Positions 31,384 to 39,950 of a stretch of 64,000 nucleotides of DNA are shown here, piece by piece (positions within the stretch are counted from its first letter, which is position 1; every line of letters starts with the position of its first letter). The stretch comes from HGM04593 sp045592125. GTDB lineage: Bacteria > Bacteroidota > Bacteroidia > Bacteroidales > Bacteroidaceae. The stretch is taken from positions 1-64,000 of the forward strand of contig JAZNUE010000046.1 of the NCBI GenBank assembly GCA_045592125.1, read 5' to 3'. Both the position numbers and the translations under genes were made by a program. The notes below the pieces were generated by a model. The model was not told where the DNA came from. It worked only from the letters and a program-made list of their open reading frames with translations, and searched no databases.

Positions 31384-32247
31384 TTACTGCACCCTCAGTC
31401 TCTGCCCAGGGCGGATTATTGAATTTGCATTAAGTCCATTAAGCCTAAAGATAGAGCGCTGCGACACGCCATGCTTCTTCGCAATCTTTGCTATTGTATC
31501 GCCCGACTTTACCTTATGGTACTTTGGTTCGGGACCAGCGACCTTAACCTTTCCGTTCTCAATGTAGCGTGAACCCGGACGGCGATACACATAATGGTCG
31601 CCAGTCACTGTCTGGTTCTTGAAATCGAAGAGCTTGGCAGGGTCTATGCACTTGCCAAGCAGTATTGTCTCGAAATGGAGGTGCGAGCCTGTAGAGCGTC
31701 CTGTATTGCCGCCAAGGCCTATCGGCTGGCCCGCCTTAACATTCTGGTTCTCAATCACAAGCTTCTTTGAGAGGTGGGCATAGAGTGTCTCAATGCCGTT
31801 ATTGTGGCGTATTACCACATAGTGCCCGTACCCCCTGCGCTGGTATGCTGTGATGCGCACCTTGCCGTCAAATGCAGCATAGATTGTATCGCCCTTCTCC
31901 ACCTTTATATCAAGCCCGTTGTGTACACGGCGGCGGCGCGGGCGATAGCCGAAGATATCCGTAATCTTGCGGCTGGCAGCAGGCATTACAAAGCCTGTGA
32001 GGTCAATCCTGAAAGAGTCGGGCAATGTTGCTGTATAATGAACGCCCGTATTCTCCCATTTGGGATACATGTCCATAGAGGGCACAATGTACGATTCGTT
32101 CAGCAGCATGCTGTGCAAGGCAACCGAATCGACCCTATCCATGTGCCTGCTCACAACAGCCTTGTCAACAAGCATGTCCTGCGCGCCCGCCCCAAGAGAG
32201 GCGAGAGCAAGCAGCGACGCAAAAAGTATCTTCCTTATTCTCTTCAC
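31384..32247 (-). CDS. Secreted M23 peptidase with C-terminal LysM domain
   Basis: A peptidoglycan endopeptidase of the LytM/M23 family. The zinc and catalytic motifs are RVHNGLDIKVEKGD (HxxxD) and GSHLHFET (HxH). A LysM glycan-binding domain closes the protein (YHKVKSGDTIAKIAKKHGVS). I chose the GTG at 32247, which gives a clean signal peptide (KRIRKILFASLLALASLGAG) one nt after the ndk stop; an ATG at 32280 would overlap ndk by 32 nt and add a basic N-terminal tail. Confidence 0.9.
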   Translation of the reverse strand: MKRIRKILFASLLALASLGAGAQDMLVDKAVVSRHMDRVDSVALHSMLLNESYIVPSMDMYPKWENTGVHYTATLPDSFRIDLTGFVMPAASRKITDIFGYRPRRRRVHNGLDIKVEKGDTIYAAFDGKVRITAYQRRGYGHYVVIRHNNGIETLYAHLSKKLVIENQNVKAGQPIGLGGNTGRSTGSHLHFETILLGKCIDPAKLFDFKNQTVTGDHYVYRRPGSRYIENGKVKVAGPEPKYHKVKSGDTIAKIAKKHGVSQRSIFRLNGLNANSIIRPGQRLRVQ

Positions 32248-32248
32248 T

Positions 32249-32722
32249 TTATTTGTATTTCTGGCTCTCCTCGCCGCCATATTCAAACCTGGTGACAGCC
32301 GACTCGTAGTCAAAGAGCTCGGCAGGCGCGAAGAAACGGTTAATCTCTATTATTGCATTCTCTACAGAATCGGAAGCATGAACCACATTCTGCTCGCCGC
32401 TCATTGAGAAGTCGCCACGTATTGTACCTGGAAGCGCCTTGCGGGAGTTTGTAGCACCAACCAGCAAGCGTACAGTATCCACCGCTTCGGCACCCTCGAC
32501 ACAGCAGGCGATTATAGGCGCTGCCTGCATTGAGGCCTTGAGGTACGGGAAGAAAGGGCGCTCCTTAAGGTGAGCATAGTGCTCGTTTACAATCTCGTCG
32601 GTCATAAACATCATCTTAATGCCTACAAACCTGAGTCCTTTACGCTCGAAACGGGTAATAATGTCGCCTATAAGGCCACGCTGGATGGCATTGGGCTTAA
32701 CAAGAATAAGGGTTCTTTCCAT
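32249..32722 (-). CDS. ndk: Nucleoside diphosphate kinase
   Basis: Ndk balances nucleoside triphosphates by phosphate transfer through a phosphohistidine. The catalytic His is in NVVHASDSVENA; the N-terminal LILVKPNAIQRGLIG and the central PFFPYLKASMQAAPI are typical. At 157 residues it is slightly longer than the E. coli enzyme, like other Bacteroidetes forms. It is directly upstream of the M23 peptidase gene with a 1-nt gap. Confidence 0.97.
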   Translation of the reverse strand: MERTLILVKPNAIQRGLIGDIITRFERKGLRFVGIKMMFMTDEIVNEHYAHLKERPFFPYLKASMQAAPIIACCVEGAEAVDTVRLLVGATNSRKALPGTIRGDFSMSGEQNVVHASDSVENAIIEINRFFAPAELFDYESAVTRFEYGGEESQKYK

Positions 32723-32751
32723 GTCTTTTTATGTTTGGTTATAAGTTGCTG

Positions 32752-32759
32752 CAAAGATA
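32752..32759 (-). promoter_or_regulatory. ndk -7 box
   Basis: On the minus strand TATCTTTG matches TAnnTTTG and lies 29 nt upstream of the ndk ATG. No exact TTG is present at -33. Confidence 0.5.
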
Positions 32760-32815
32760 GTAAAAAAGGTTATTATTACGAAAACTAATGACTTAAGAAA
32801 TCATAAAGCATAGTT

Positions 32816-32843
32816 CCATTGCGTCAGGACCATTGTGTCAGGA
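32816..32843. repeat. Tandem 14-nt duplication at the recG stop
   Basis: CCATTGCGTCAGGA (32816-32829) and CCATTGTGTCAGGA (32830-32843) differ at one position. The second copy contains the recG stop codon, the first lies just beyond it. Confidence 0.7.
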
Positions 32844-34937
32844 TATTGCTCCCCAGTTCCAGTTCCTCATCTCCTTTATCTCGCGCAGGCGCTCCCACAC
32901 CACCTTGTAGAGCGGGGAACTGCGCTCGGGGTCGGCATTGACAACCTCGCGGGCCACCTCGCGCACATACTGCAGCAGCTGCTCGTCGCGGGCAAGGTTA
33001 GCAATCTTCAGGTCAAAGGCCATTCCGCTCTGCTGAGTACCTTCCATGTCTCCAGGACCGCGCAGCTTGAGGTCGGCCTCGGCAATCTCAAAGCCATCAT
33101 TGCTGGATGTCATTATCTCCATGCGCTTACGGGTGTCCTCGGAGAGCTTGTAACCGGTAACCAGTATACAGTAGGACTGGGAAGCGCCGCGCCCCACCCT
33201 GCCGCGCAGCTGGTGCAGCTGGGAAAGGCCGAAACGCTCGGCATTCTCAATTACCATTACCGAAGCGTTAGGGACATCTACTCCCACCTCAATGACTGTG
33301 GTAGAGACTAGCACCTGTGTCTCGCCAGAGGCAAAGCGGCGCATCTCGTCATCCTTCTCCTTGGGTTTCATCTTCCCGTGCAGCTTGCTGAGCCTGTAAT
33401 CGCAGAAGACATTGCACAGCTGCCTATAGCCGTCCTCAAGGTTCTTCAGGTCAAGTTTCTCGCTCTCGCTGATTAGCGGATATACCACATAGGCCTGCCT
33501 TCCCTCCTGCAGTTGCTTGCGTATGAAGGAGTACATGCTGTCGGCACGGTTACGGAATATGTGCATGGTGCTGATTGGCTTGCGGCCTGGCGGCAGCTCG
33601 TCAATGACAGAGACCTCCAGGTCGCCATAGAGCGTCATTGCCAATGTGCGCGGGATAGGCGTCGCAGTCATCACCAGTATATGGGGCGGGATACTGTTCT
33701 TTGCCCACATCTTTGCCCTCTGCACAACACCGAAACGGTGCTGCTCGTCAATGACAACAAGGCCCAGGCTGTAGAATAGCACATTATCCTCGAGCACGGC
33801 ATGCGTGCCCACCAGTATGTCTATCTCGCCTGCTTCAAGTGCCTGGAACAGCGGCACACGCTCCTTTTGCCTTGTACTGCCTGTGAGCAGTTCTACCCTC
33901 ACCGGCAGGTCTCCCAGCATGCGGCGTATTGTCGCGAAATGCTGTTCTGCAAGAATCTCTGTGGGAGCAAGTATACAAGCCTGGTACCCGTTATCCTTTG
34001 CCAGGAGCATTGAGAAGAGCGCCACAAGGGTCTTGCCGCTGCCAACATCGCCTTGCAGCAGGCGGTTCATCTGGCAATTGCTGTTTACATCGGCACGAAT
34101 CTCGCGTATCACCCTCTTCTGCGCTCCCGTAAGCTCAAACGGGAGATTTTCCCTGTAGAAGCGGTTGAACATCTCGCCAACCTTAGCAAACCGGTGCCCT
34201 ACATAGCGCATCTGCCTCTCGCGGGCATACTGCAGTATATTGAGCTGTATGTAGAAGAGTTCCTCGAACTTGAGCCTGTACTGCGCAAGCTGCAGTTCCT
34301 TCGTATTCTTAGGAAAATGTATTATATGCAAGGCGTCATCAAGCGACATGAGCCCATGCTTGCGTATGATTTCACTGGATAGCGTCTCGGGGATTTCGGA
34401 CGTGAGAAGCCCGAAGAGGTTATGGACCAGTTTTGCCATGGCATTAGAGCTGAGTCCATGGCGCTTCATCTTCTCCGTTGTATTGTAGTATGGCTGGAGG
34501 CCCATGCTGCTGAGCTGCAGCGCCGAGACATCATCAACATCGGGGTGCGCAATGTTGGCCCTGCCGTTGAATATGGAGGGCTTGCCGAAGACCACATACT
34601 GTGTGGAGACCTTAAGGCGATTCTTCACGTACTTGATACCCTTGAACCACACAAGGTCGACGAATGCCGTGCCATCGGTGAAATGCGCTACTAGACGGCG
34701 CCCCGCACCCTCGCCAAGTTCCTCAAAGGAACGTATCTCTCCCACCAGCTGCACATGCTGCAGGTGAGCGCCAAGCTCGCTTGCCTTGAAAATGCGGCTA
34801 CGGTCGACATACTTATAAGGAAAATAGTACAGCAGGTCATGCAGGGAACGTATATTCAGTTCCCCTGCAAGAAGAGCCGCACGCTGCTCGCCCACGCCTG
34901 GCAGGAACTTTATATTTCTTGTTGCGGTATCCAGCAT
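32838..34937 (-). CDS. recG: ATP-dependent DNA helicase RecG
   Basis: RecG remodels stalled forks and Holliday junctions. The N-terminal wedge domain starts LPGVGEQRAALLAGELN. The helicase motifs follow: Walker A LLQGDVGSGKTLVAL, DEQH box VVIDEQHRFGV, TATPIPRTLAMT, and motif VI LRGRVGRGASQSYC. At 699 residues it is full length. It is the last gene of the pdxJ-exbBD-tonB-ispD cluster and its start overlaps the ispD 3' end by 28 nt. Confidence 0.97.
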   Translation of the reverse strand: MLDTATRNIKFLPGVGEQRAALLAGELNIRSLHDLLYYFPYKYVDRSRIFKASELGAHLQHVQLVGEIRSFEELGEGAGRRLVAHFTDGTAFVDLVWFKGIKYVKNRLKVSTQYVVFGKPSIFNGRANIAHPDVDDVSALQLSSMGLQPYYNTTEKMKRHGLSSNAMAKLVHNLFGLLTSEIPETLSSEIIRKHGLMSLDDALHIIHFPKNTKELQLAQYRLKFEELFYIQLNILQYARERQMRYVGHRFAKVGEMFNRFYRENLPFELTGAQKRVIREIRADVNSNCQMNRLLQGDVGSGKTLVALFSMLLAKDNGYQACILAPTEILAEQHFATIRRMLGDLPVRVELLTGSTRQKERVPLFQALEAGEIDILVGTHAVLEDNVLFYSLGLVVIDEQHRFGVVQRAKMWAKNSIPPHILVMTATPIPRTLAMTLYGDLEVSVIDELPPGRKPISTMHIFRNRADSMYSFIRKQLQEGRQAYVVYPLISESEKLDLKNLEDGYRQLCNVFCDYRLSKLHGKMKPKEKDDEMRRFASGETQVLVSTTVIEVGVDVPNASVMVIENAERFGLSQLHQLRGRVGRGASQSYCILVTGYKLSEDTRKRMEIMTSSNDGFEIAEADLKLRGPGDMEGTQQSGMAFDLKIANLARDEQLLQYVREVAREVVNADPERSSPLYKVVWERLREIKEMRNWNWGAIS

Positions 34938-35608
34938 TCCATCAATGTACTTGCTACCGACATGTCAAACGGGGTAGTAATCTTGATGTTCTCCCTATTG
35001 CCCTCCACGGCAACCACCTCCATGCCCGCGGCCTCAACTACCGACGCGTCATCGGTAAAGGCCTCGATGAAGCGCTGCTCATAGGCACGGCGCAGCACAG
35101 AGAGCCTGAACACCTGCGGTGTCTGCACCAGACGGTAACGGTCGCGCGGGACTACCTCGGTCACGCCATTGCCGCCCACTATGTGGCGCAGGCTCTCCTG
35201 GACTTCAACCATGGGTATTGCCGCTCCATGAATCCATGCCTCACGGAAACAGCTGTCAACAACATCCTGCGACACAAACGGGCGCACACCGTCATGTACA
35301 CCCACAAGGGCCTCATCCAGGTCATCGACCTGGGCAAGGCCGTTCTGCACCGAGTGGAAACGTGTGGCGCCGCCTTGCGTAAGCAGCAGGGGCACAGCAA
35401 ACTCATACTGCCTGCACAGTTCCTTCCACAAGCCGAACTGGCCGGCAGGCAGCACCAGTACCAGCTGCATTGAGGGGTCAATTGCATGCAGGCGTTCCAG
35501 GGTAACCATCAGGATAGGACGCCCGCCAATATTCTGGAACTGCTTGGGAAGCTCGCCGCCCATGCGCAATCCCTTGCCGCCGGCAACTACTATAAGGTAT
35601 TTCTTCAT
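34910..35608 (-). CDS. ispD: 2-C-methyl-D-erythritol 4-phosphate cytidylyltransferase
   Basis: IspD makes CDP-methylerythritol in the non-mevalonate isoprenoid pathway. The N-terminal nucleotide-binding loop is AGGKGLRMGGELPKQF, and VHDGVRPFVS and the later TDDASVVEAAG match the family. I set the start at the ATG 35608 (MKKYLIVVAGG); the frame is open further upstream without support. Length 232 residues, normal. Its product ultimately feeds the undecaprenyl carrier recycled by uppP. Confidence 0.95.
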   Translation of the reverse strand: MKKYLIVVAGGKGLRMGGELPKQFQNIGGRPILMVTLERLHAIDPSMQLVLVLPAGQFGLWKELCRQYEFAVPLLLTQGGATRFHSVQNGLAQVDDLDEALVGVHDGVRPFVSQDVVDSCFREAWIHGAAIPMVEVQESLRHIVGGNGVTEVVPRDRYRLVQTPQVFRLSVLRRAYEQRFIEAFTDDASVVEAAGMEVVAVEGNRENIKITTPFDMSVASTLMECWIPQQEI

Positions 35609-35619
35609 AATAATCCTGT

Positions 35620-36165
35620 CTAGAACTGCATCTGCGAGCGCAGCACATCCACAGTCCCAGCCCCGCAAAGACGCTCTACAATAGCAAAACCAAAGTCAAA
35701 GGAAACTCCAGGACCGCATCCCGTAATGATATTCCCGTCCTCCTGTACCGCTGCTGCAGTATATTCAGCACCAAAGAGGCTGCCCTCGCACCCTGGATAG
35801 CATGTAGCCTTGCGGCCCTCCAGTATTCCAGCACGGCCCAGCACCATAGGGGCAGCGCATATTGCAGCAATAAGCAGCCCATTGCCATGTGCAGCGACAA
35901 GCGCCTCACGCAATGACTCATGGGCCGAAAGGTTATCGGTACCCACACCGCCTCCTGGCAGCACCAGCGCCGATACACTGGCAAACGTCACATCCTCATA
36001 GAGCTCATCGGCCAAGACCGTAACGTTCTGCGCCGACACGACCTCGCGGCGTTTCATTATAGACACAGTTATAACCTCAAGGCCTGCACGGCGCATTACA
36101 TCTACCGGGGCCAATGCCTCAACGGTCTCGAAACCGTCGGCAAGGAACAGATATACCTTCTTCAT
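35620..36165 (-). CDS. DJ-1/PfpI family protein
   Basis: A 181-residue DJ-1 superfamily protein. The nucleophile elbow is visible as LLIAAICAAPMVLGRAG with the conserved Cys, and the N-terminal acidic residue is in FLADGFETVEALAPVDV. Relatives are described as chaperones, glyoxalases or oxidative-stress proteins; the exact activity cannot be chosen from sequence. I used the ATG at 36165; a TTG lies two codons upstream, overlapping the tonB stop. Confidence 0.9.
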   Translation of the reverse strand: MKKVYLFLADGFETVEALAPVDVMRRAGLEVITVSIMKRREVVSAQNVTVLADELYEDVTFASVSALVLPGGGVGTDNLSAHESLREALVAAHGNGLLIAAICAAPMVLGRAGILEGRKATCYPGCEGSLFGAEYTAAAVQEDGNIITGCGPGVSFDFGFAIVERLCGAGTVDVLRSQMQF

Positions 36166-36167
36166 AA

Positions 36168-36992
36168 TCAATAATTCATCTTAAACCTGAATGTTATTGT
36201 ACCCTCTTCATTCTCGGTGAGGCTAGAGACCTTGTTGAAGCGCACCTTGTATGCCTCCTTCTCGGCCACCTGCTTAAGCTTGAGCGACGTTGCCCTTGCA
36301 TTGGCATTAATGACCTTGCCTTCGGGGTTCACAAGCACCTTGACAACTACCACGCCCTCTTCCTGCACAGGAATGTTCCTGTTGAGCTCTCCTACGACCT
36401 TGCGGTTACCAACGCTGGCCTCGATGCCATGACCGTTGCCTGTGCCCTCAAGGGAACCATTGTCCGTGCCGCCAGAAACGGTCCCGTCAAGGCCTACGCC
36501 TTCCTCCTTGCCGCCAGCACTGCTTATCTTGCCCGACTTGCCAAAAGTGCCGGCAACAGACTTCGCAATCTTCTCCTTCGCCTTTCGCTCAGCCTCCTCT
36601 TTAGCCTTTCGCTCGGCCGCCTCACGTTCCTTGCGCCTATCCTCTTCAAGGCGCTGCTTCTCGGCCTCGCGCTCCTTGGCCTGTTCCAAGGTATCTACAG
36701 GAATGCTCCGCTCATCATTCTGGGCAATAATAGGCTCTTCAACCTGCTTGGGCGGGGTGGCAGGCACTGGAGGCGGGACCTGCTCCACTTGCTGCACATC
36801 GGGGATGGTCTTTGCCTCAAAGAACTCTTCGCCAGCGACATCCTCCAGAGCGCTCTGCATCTCAATGTTGCTCTTTTCGGGCTGAGGCTCAATCCTCTCC
36901 ATTACAAGCAGGTAGAGCAGCAGCAGCAACAGCAGGTGAAACACCGCAGTGCCTACAATGCCATATATCTTTTCTCTTGAGAAATCCTTCAT
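36168..36992 (-). CDS. TonB-family energy transducer
   Basis: A 274-residue protein with one N-terminal helix (GIVGTAVFHLLLLLLLYLLV), a proline-rich linker (VPPPVPATPPKQVEEP), a charged helical stretch (about 105-150, rich in Glu, Lys and Arg) and a C-terminal TonB domain (VVVKVLVNPEGKVINANARA, ending ITFRFKMNY). It passes proton-motive energy from ExbB/ExbD to outer-membrane receptors. The ATG at 36992 overlaps the exbD stop; a GTG lies one codon upstream. Confidence 0.92.
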   Translation of the reverse strand: MKDFSREKIYGIVGTAVFHLLLLLLLYLLVMERIEPQPEKSNIEMQSALEDVAGEEFFEAKTIPDVQQVEQVPPPVPATPPKQVEEPIIAQNDERSIPVDTLEQAKEREAEKQRLEEDRRKEREAAERKAKEEAERKAKEKIAKSVAGTFGKSGKISSAGGKEEGVGLDGTVSGGTDNGSLEGTGNGHGIEASVGNRKVVGELNRNIPVQEEGVVVVKVLVNPEGKVINANARATSLKLKQVAEKEAYKVRFNKVSSLTENEEGTITFRFKMNY

Positions 36993-37408
36993 CACTTTCT
37001 TGCGGGCTGACGTGTTGCAAGCACCATCTTAAACTCGTTATCGTTAGCAATGTTCAGTATCTTGACAACCTCGCCATAAGGGATTGTCTCGTCGGCATAC
37101 AGGGCCACATACATCTCGCTGTCCTTCTCGCGGCACTCAAAAAGGAATGCCGTAAGTTCCTCATGGCCTGCAATCTGCATTGGCTCGTCCTTATCCCACT
37201 GCACGAACATGTCCAGTTCCTTGTCTATTGTCACGCGTGCCATCGGAGTCGCATTAGTCTGCGCCTTGCCCTCGGGCAAGAGCACCTTTATTGCATTGGG
37301 CGCGACAATGGTCGATGTCAGCATGAAGAATATCAGCAGCAGGAAAATAATATCCGTCATTGACGACATTGAGAAGCCATCGATACTCCTTGTCTTCCTC
37401 TTTATCAT
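36992..37408 (-). CDS. exbD: ExbD/TolR biopolymer transport protein
   Basis: A 138-residue ExbD protein. It starts MIKRKTRSIDGFSMSSMTDI; the conserved proton-path Asp is in SSMTDIIFLLLIFFMLTST, the single transmembrane helix. A periplasmic domain follows with RVTIDKELDMFV and VALYADETIPYGEVVKIL. The start at 37408 leaves a 13-nt gap from exbB and avoids a long Pro/Arg-rich upstream extension. Confidence 0.94.
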   Translation of the reverse strand: MIKRKTRSIDGFSMSSMTDIIFLLLIFFMLTSTIVAPNAIKVLLPEGKAQTNATPMARVTIDKELDMFVQWDKDEPMQIAGHEELTAFLFECREKDSEMYVALYADETIPYGEVVKILNIANDNEFKMVLATRQPARK

Positions 37409-37421
37409 ACTCCTCGGCTTT

Positions 37422-38135
37422 TTATTCTTGGGACTGGGCGTTCCTTGTCTCGGAAATAATCTCAAGGAAAGTAATCATGTCGGCCTCCATGAGATTCTGC
37501 ACCCTGTCTACCTGCGCAACCAGATAGTTATATGCGAAAATCGCTATAATGCCTACTACGAGACCGCCAACAGTGGTGACCATGGCCTCGTATATGCCGC
37601 CCGAGAGCAGCGACACATCAATATTGTTCCCGGCATTTGACATCTGCCAGAATGCCTGTACCATACCTGTTACCGTACCAAGGAAACCGAGCATGGGGGC
37701 AACCGCCGCAATAGTAGAGAGAATTGGCAGGCCCTTCTCAAGGGCAGCAATCTCCACGCCGGCGTTGTTCTCAAGCACCTGGCGGATAGAGACAGTGTCG
37801 AGCCTGCAGTCCTTCACGCCCTTGGCAAGGATACGCGACATTGGAGTATTCTGCTTCTCGCAATACTTGACAGCAGACTTAATGTCATTATCACGCAGGT
37901 TGTCATTTATACGGTCGAGCAGATAGGGGTTCTTGTGCATTGCCTTACGGAGCGTCATGAAACGCTCAATGAAGATGTAAATGCCAAGTATTGACAGTAT
38001 TGCCAGCACTACCATTATCCACCCGCCCTTCATAGCGAGCTCAAGAATGTTAAGGCTCTCCTGTGCCGGTTCCGCAACCTGTGACAGGACCTCTGCTCCA
38101 GCTGCCTCTGCGGCAACTTCTGTAAGAAAAATCAT
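37422..38135 (-). CDS. exbB: MotA/TolQ/ExbB proton channel protein
   Basis: A 237-residue inner-membrane protein of the ExbB family. Three helices are seen near residues 35-55, 130-155 and 180-205, and the channel signature is LSTIAAVAPMLGFLGTVTGM followed by VQAFWQMSNAG. It partners ExbD and the TonB protein encoded downstream. It is 30 nt downstream of pdxJ, so it probably shares that promoter. Confidence 0.95.
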   Translation of the reverse strand: MIFLTEVAAEAAGAEVLSQVAEPAQESLNILELAMKGGWIMVVLAILSILGIYIFIERFMTLRKAMHKNPYLLDRINDNLRDNDIKSAVKYCEKQNTPMSRILAKGVKDCRLDTVSIRQVLENNAGVEIAALEKGLPILSTIAAVAPMLGFLGTVTGMVQAFWQMSNAGNNIDVSLLSGGIYEAMVTTVGGLVVGIIAIFAYNYLVAQVDRVQNLMEADMITFLEIISETRNAQSQE

Positions 38136-38165
38136 AGTCAGATATTATTTTTAGATTATTTCAGG

Positions 38166-38885
38166 TTATTTAGTCAGGCATCCCTTATAGGCCGCGACAG
38201 TAGCCTCAAGGCCCATATAAAGGGCATCGCATATAAGGGCATGCCCAATTGAGACCTCATCAACCCATGTAATCACATCGGTAAAGTACTTGAGGTTCTC
38301 AAGGCTGAGGTCATGTCCTGCATTGAGCCCTATTCCCAGCCCCTTCACACACCTGGCAGTCTCAAGGAACGGGGCGATGGCAGCCTCTGGGTCCTTGGGA
38401 AACATATGCGCATAGGGACCAGTGTAGAGCTCTACCCTGTCGGCGCCGGCCTTGGCGGCAAGCTCAGCCATACGCGGGCAGGCGTCAATGAACAGCGAGC
38501 TGCGTATGCCTGCCTCCCTGAGGTCATTGAGAATATCACGCAGGAACATCTGCTCCCTTTCGGTATCCCATCCGCTGTCCGATGTAAGCTGCTCGGGCCT
38601 GTCCGGCACCAGTGTAACCTGAGACGGCCGCACACGCAATACAAGGTCCATGAATTCCTTGGATGGATAGCCTTCTATGTTAAGCTCTGTACGCAGTATC
38701 CCCTGCAGCGCGAGAACATCGTCGCGGCGTATGTGACGCTCATCGGGGCGCGGGTGCACCGTTATTCCGTCAGCACCGAAAAGTTCGCAATCCTTTGCCA
38801 CTTTAAGGATATCGGGATTGTTACCTCCACGGGCATTCCTTATTGTAGCGACTTTGTTTATATTTACGCTCAGTTTTGTTCTCAT
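38166..38885 (-). CDS. pdxJ: Pyridoxine 5'-phosphate synthase PdxJ
   Basis: PdxJ condenses 1-deoxyxylulose 5-phosphate with aminoacetone phosphate to make pyridoxine 5'-phosphate. It starts LSVNINKVATIRNARGGNNP and contains GADGITVHPRPDERHIRRDD, QVTLVPDRPEQLTSD and GLGLNAGHDLSLEN-type segments (here GIGLNAGHDLSLEN). Length 239 residues, normal. It shares deoxyxylulose phosphate with the isoprenoid pathway of ispD in the same operon. Confidence 0.97.
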   Translation of the reverse strand: MRTKLSVNINKVATIRNARGGNNPDILKVAKDCELFGADGITVHPRPDERHIRRDDVLALQGILRTELNIEGYPSKEFMDLVLRVRPSQVTLVPDRPEQLTSDSGWDTEREQMFLRDILNDLREAGIRSSLFIDACPRMAELAAKAGADRVELYTGPYAHMFPKDPEAAIAPFLETARCVKGLGIGLNAGHDLSLENLKYFTDVITWVDEVSIGHALICDALYMGLEATVAAYKGCLTK

Positions 38886-38948
38886 ATATTAGTATCTCTT
38901 TTCCAGCACAATAGGCGATACCAAGTGCAGTATAGCCTTATTTTTTTG

Positions 38949-38956
38949 CAAAAATA
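38949..38956 (-). promoter_or_regulatory. -7 box of the pdxJ-recG operon
   Basis: On the minus strand TATTTTTG matches the consensus and lies 63 nt upstream of the pdxJ ATG. A -33 TTG is not evident. Confidence 0.45.
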
Positions 38957-38991
38957 GTACAATTTAGAAATATATATATTATAAATTATCT

Positions 38992-38999
38992 TAATTTTG
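38992..38999 (+). promoter_or_regulatory. nadK -7 box
   Basis: TAATTTTG matches TAnnTTTG and lies 46 nt before the nadK ATG. The upstream segment is very AT-rich and shows no clear TTG. Confidence 0.5.
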
Positions 39000-39045
39000 C
39001 ACATTACAAGGCATTGGCGCCACGTTAGATAAATAAACAGCAGTC

Positions 39046-39918
39046 ATGAAGTTTGCAATATTCGGGAACAAGCACCAGATAAAGAAGTCAAGGAGCATTG
39101 AGCAGCTGTTCAGTGCCATCGTCAGGCATGGCGACACCTTCGCTATTGACAGGCCATTCTATGAGTTCCTGCTGAATGAAGGCATTACCGTACCCGAGCC
39201 AGGAGAAATGATTTCGGGCGACGGGTTCATGGCAGATATCGCTATAAGCTTTGGCGGAGACGGCACGCTGCTCCGCACAGCAGGGCGCATAGGGCGCAAG
39301 GAGATACCTATTCTGGGCATAAATGCCGGACGCCTAGGGTTCCTGACCACCACATCTAACGATGACATTGACTACGTCATAGGCAAGATACACAAAGGCG
39401 AATATGACATTGAGCAGAACACTGTCATTGAGGCAGTGACCAAGGGCGGCAGGCTCAAGAACTACCCCTTTGCGCTCAACGAGATAGCAGTGATGAAGCA
39501 CGACAGTTCATCTATGATGACACTGGAAGTAATGCTGAACGGCAGGGACAGGATTGTCTACCAGGCCGACGGACTTATAGTCGCTGCGCCCTCGGGTTCC
39601 ACAGGATACTCCCTGAGCGTAGGCGGCCCAATCATTGCCCCCGACGCCAATGTGCTGGTTCTCACGCCTATCGCGCCTCATAGCCTGAGCGCAAGGCCGC
39701 TGGTAATAAATGACGGGACAGAGATTGAGATTAAGGTGAACAGCCGCAGCCACAACTTCCTCATAGCCCTTGACGGGCGCAACGAGAGCTGCGGCGAGAA
39801 CGTTGCAGTAACCGTACGCAAGGCCAGCTACAGGCAGCTCATCATACGCCGCAAGGAGCACACATTCATACAGAACCTGCAGGAAAAGCTTATGTGGGGA
39901 ACGGATACAAGAGAATAG
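39046..39918 (+). CDS. nadK: NAD kinase
   Basis: NadK phosphorylates NAD to NADP. The catalytic GGDGT motif is in ISFGGDGTLLRTAGR near residue 70; the NE-containing segment FALNEIAVMKHDSSSM and the conserved LIVAAPSGSTGYSLSVGGPI follow. At 290 residues it is complete. It is divergent from pdxJ and convergent with the Cthe_2159-type gene, so it is a single-gene unit. Confidence 0.97.
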   Translation: MKFAIFGNKHQIKKSRSIEQLFSAIVRHGDTFAIDRPFYEFLLNEGITVPEPGEMISGDGFMADIAISFGGDGTLLRTAGRIGRKEIPILGINAGRLGFLTTTSNDDIDYVIGKIHKGEYDIEQNTVIEAVTKGGRLKNYPFALNEIAVMKHDSSSMMTLEVMLNGRDRIVYQADGLIVAAPSGSTGYSLSVGGPIIAPDANVLVLTPIAPHSLSARPLVINDGTEIEIKVNSRSHNFLIALDGRNESCGENVAVTVRKASYRQLIIRRKEHTFIQNLQEKLMWGTDTRE

Positions 39919-39950
39919 TCCCGCTTCTCTTTGTGTATCTGAGACAGTTG

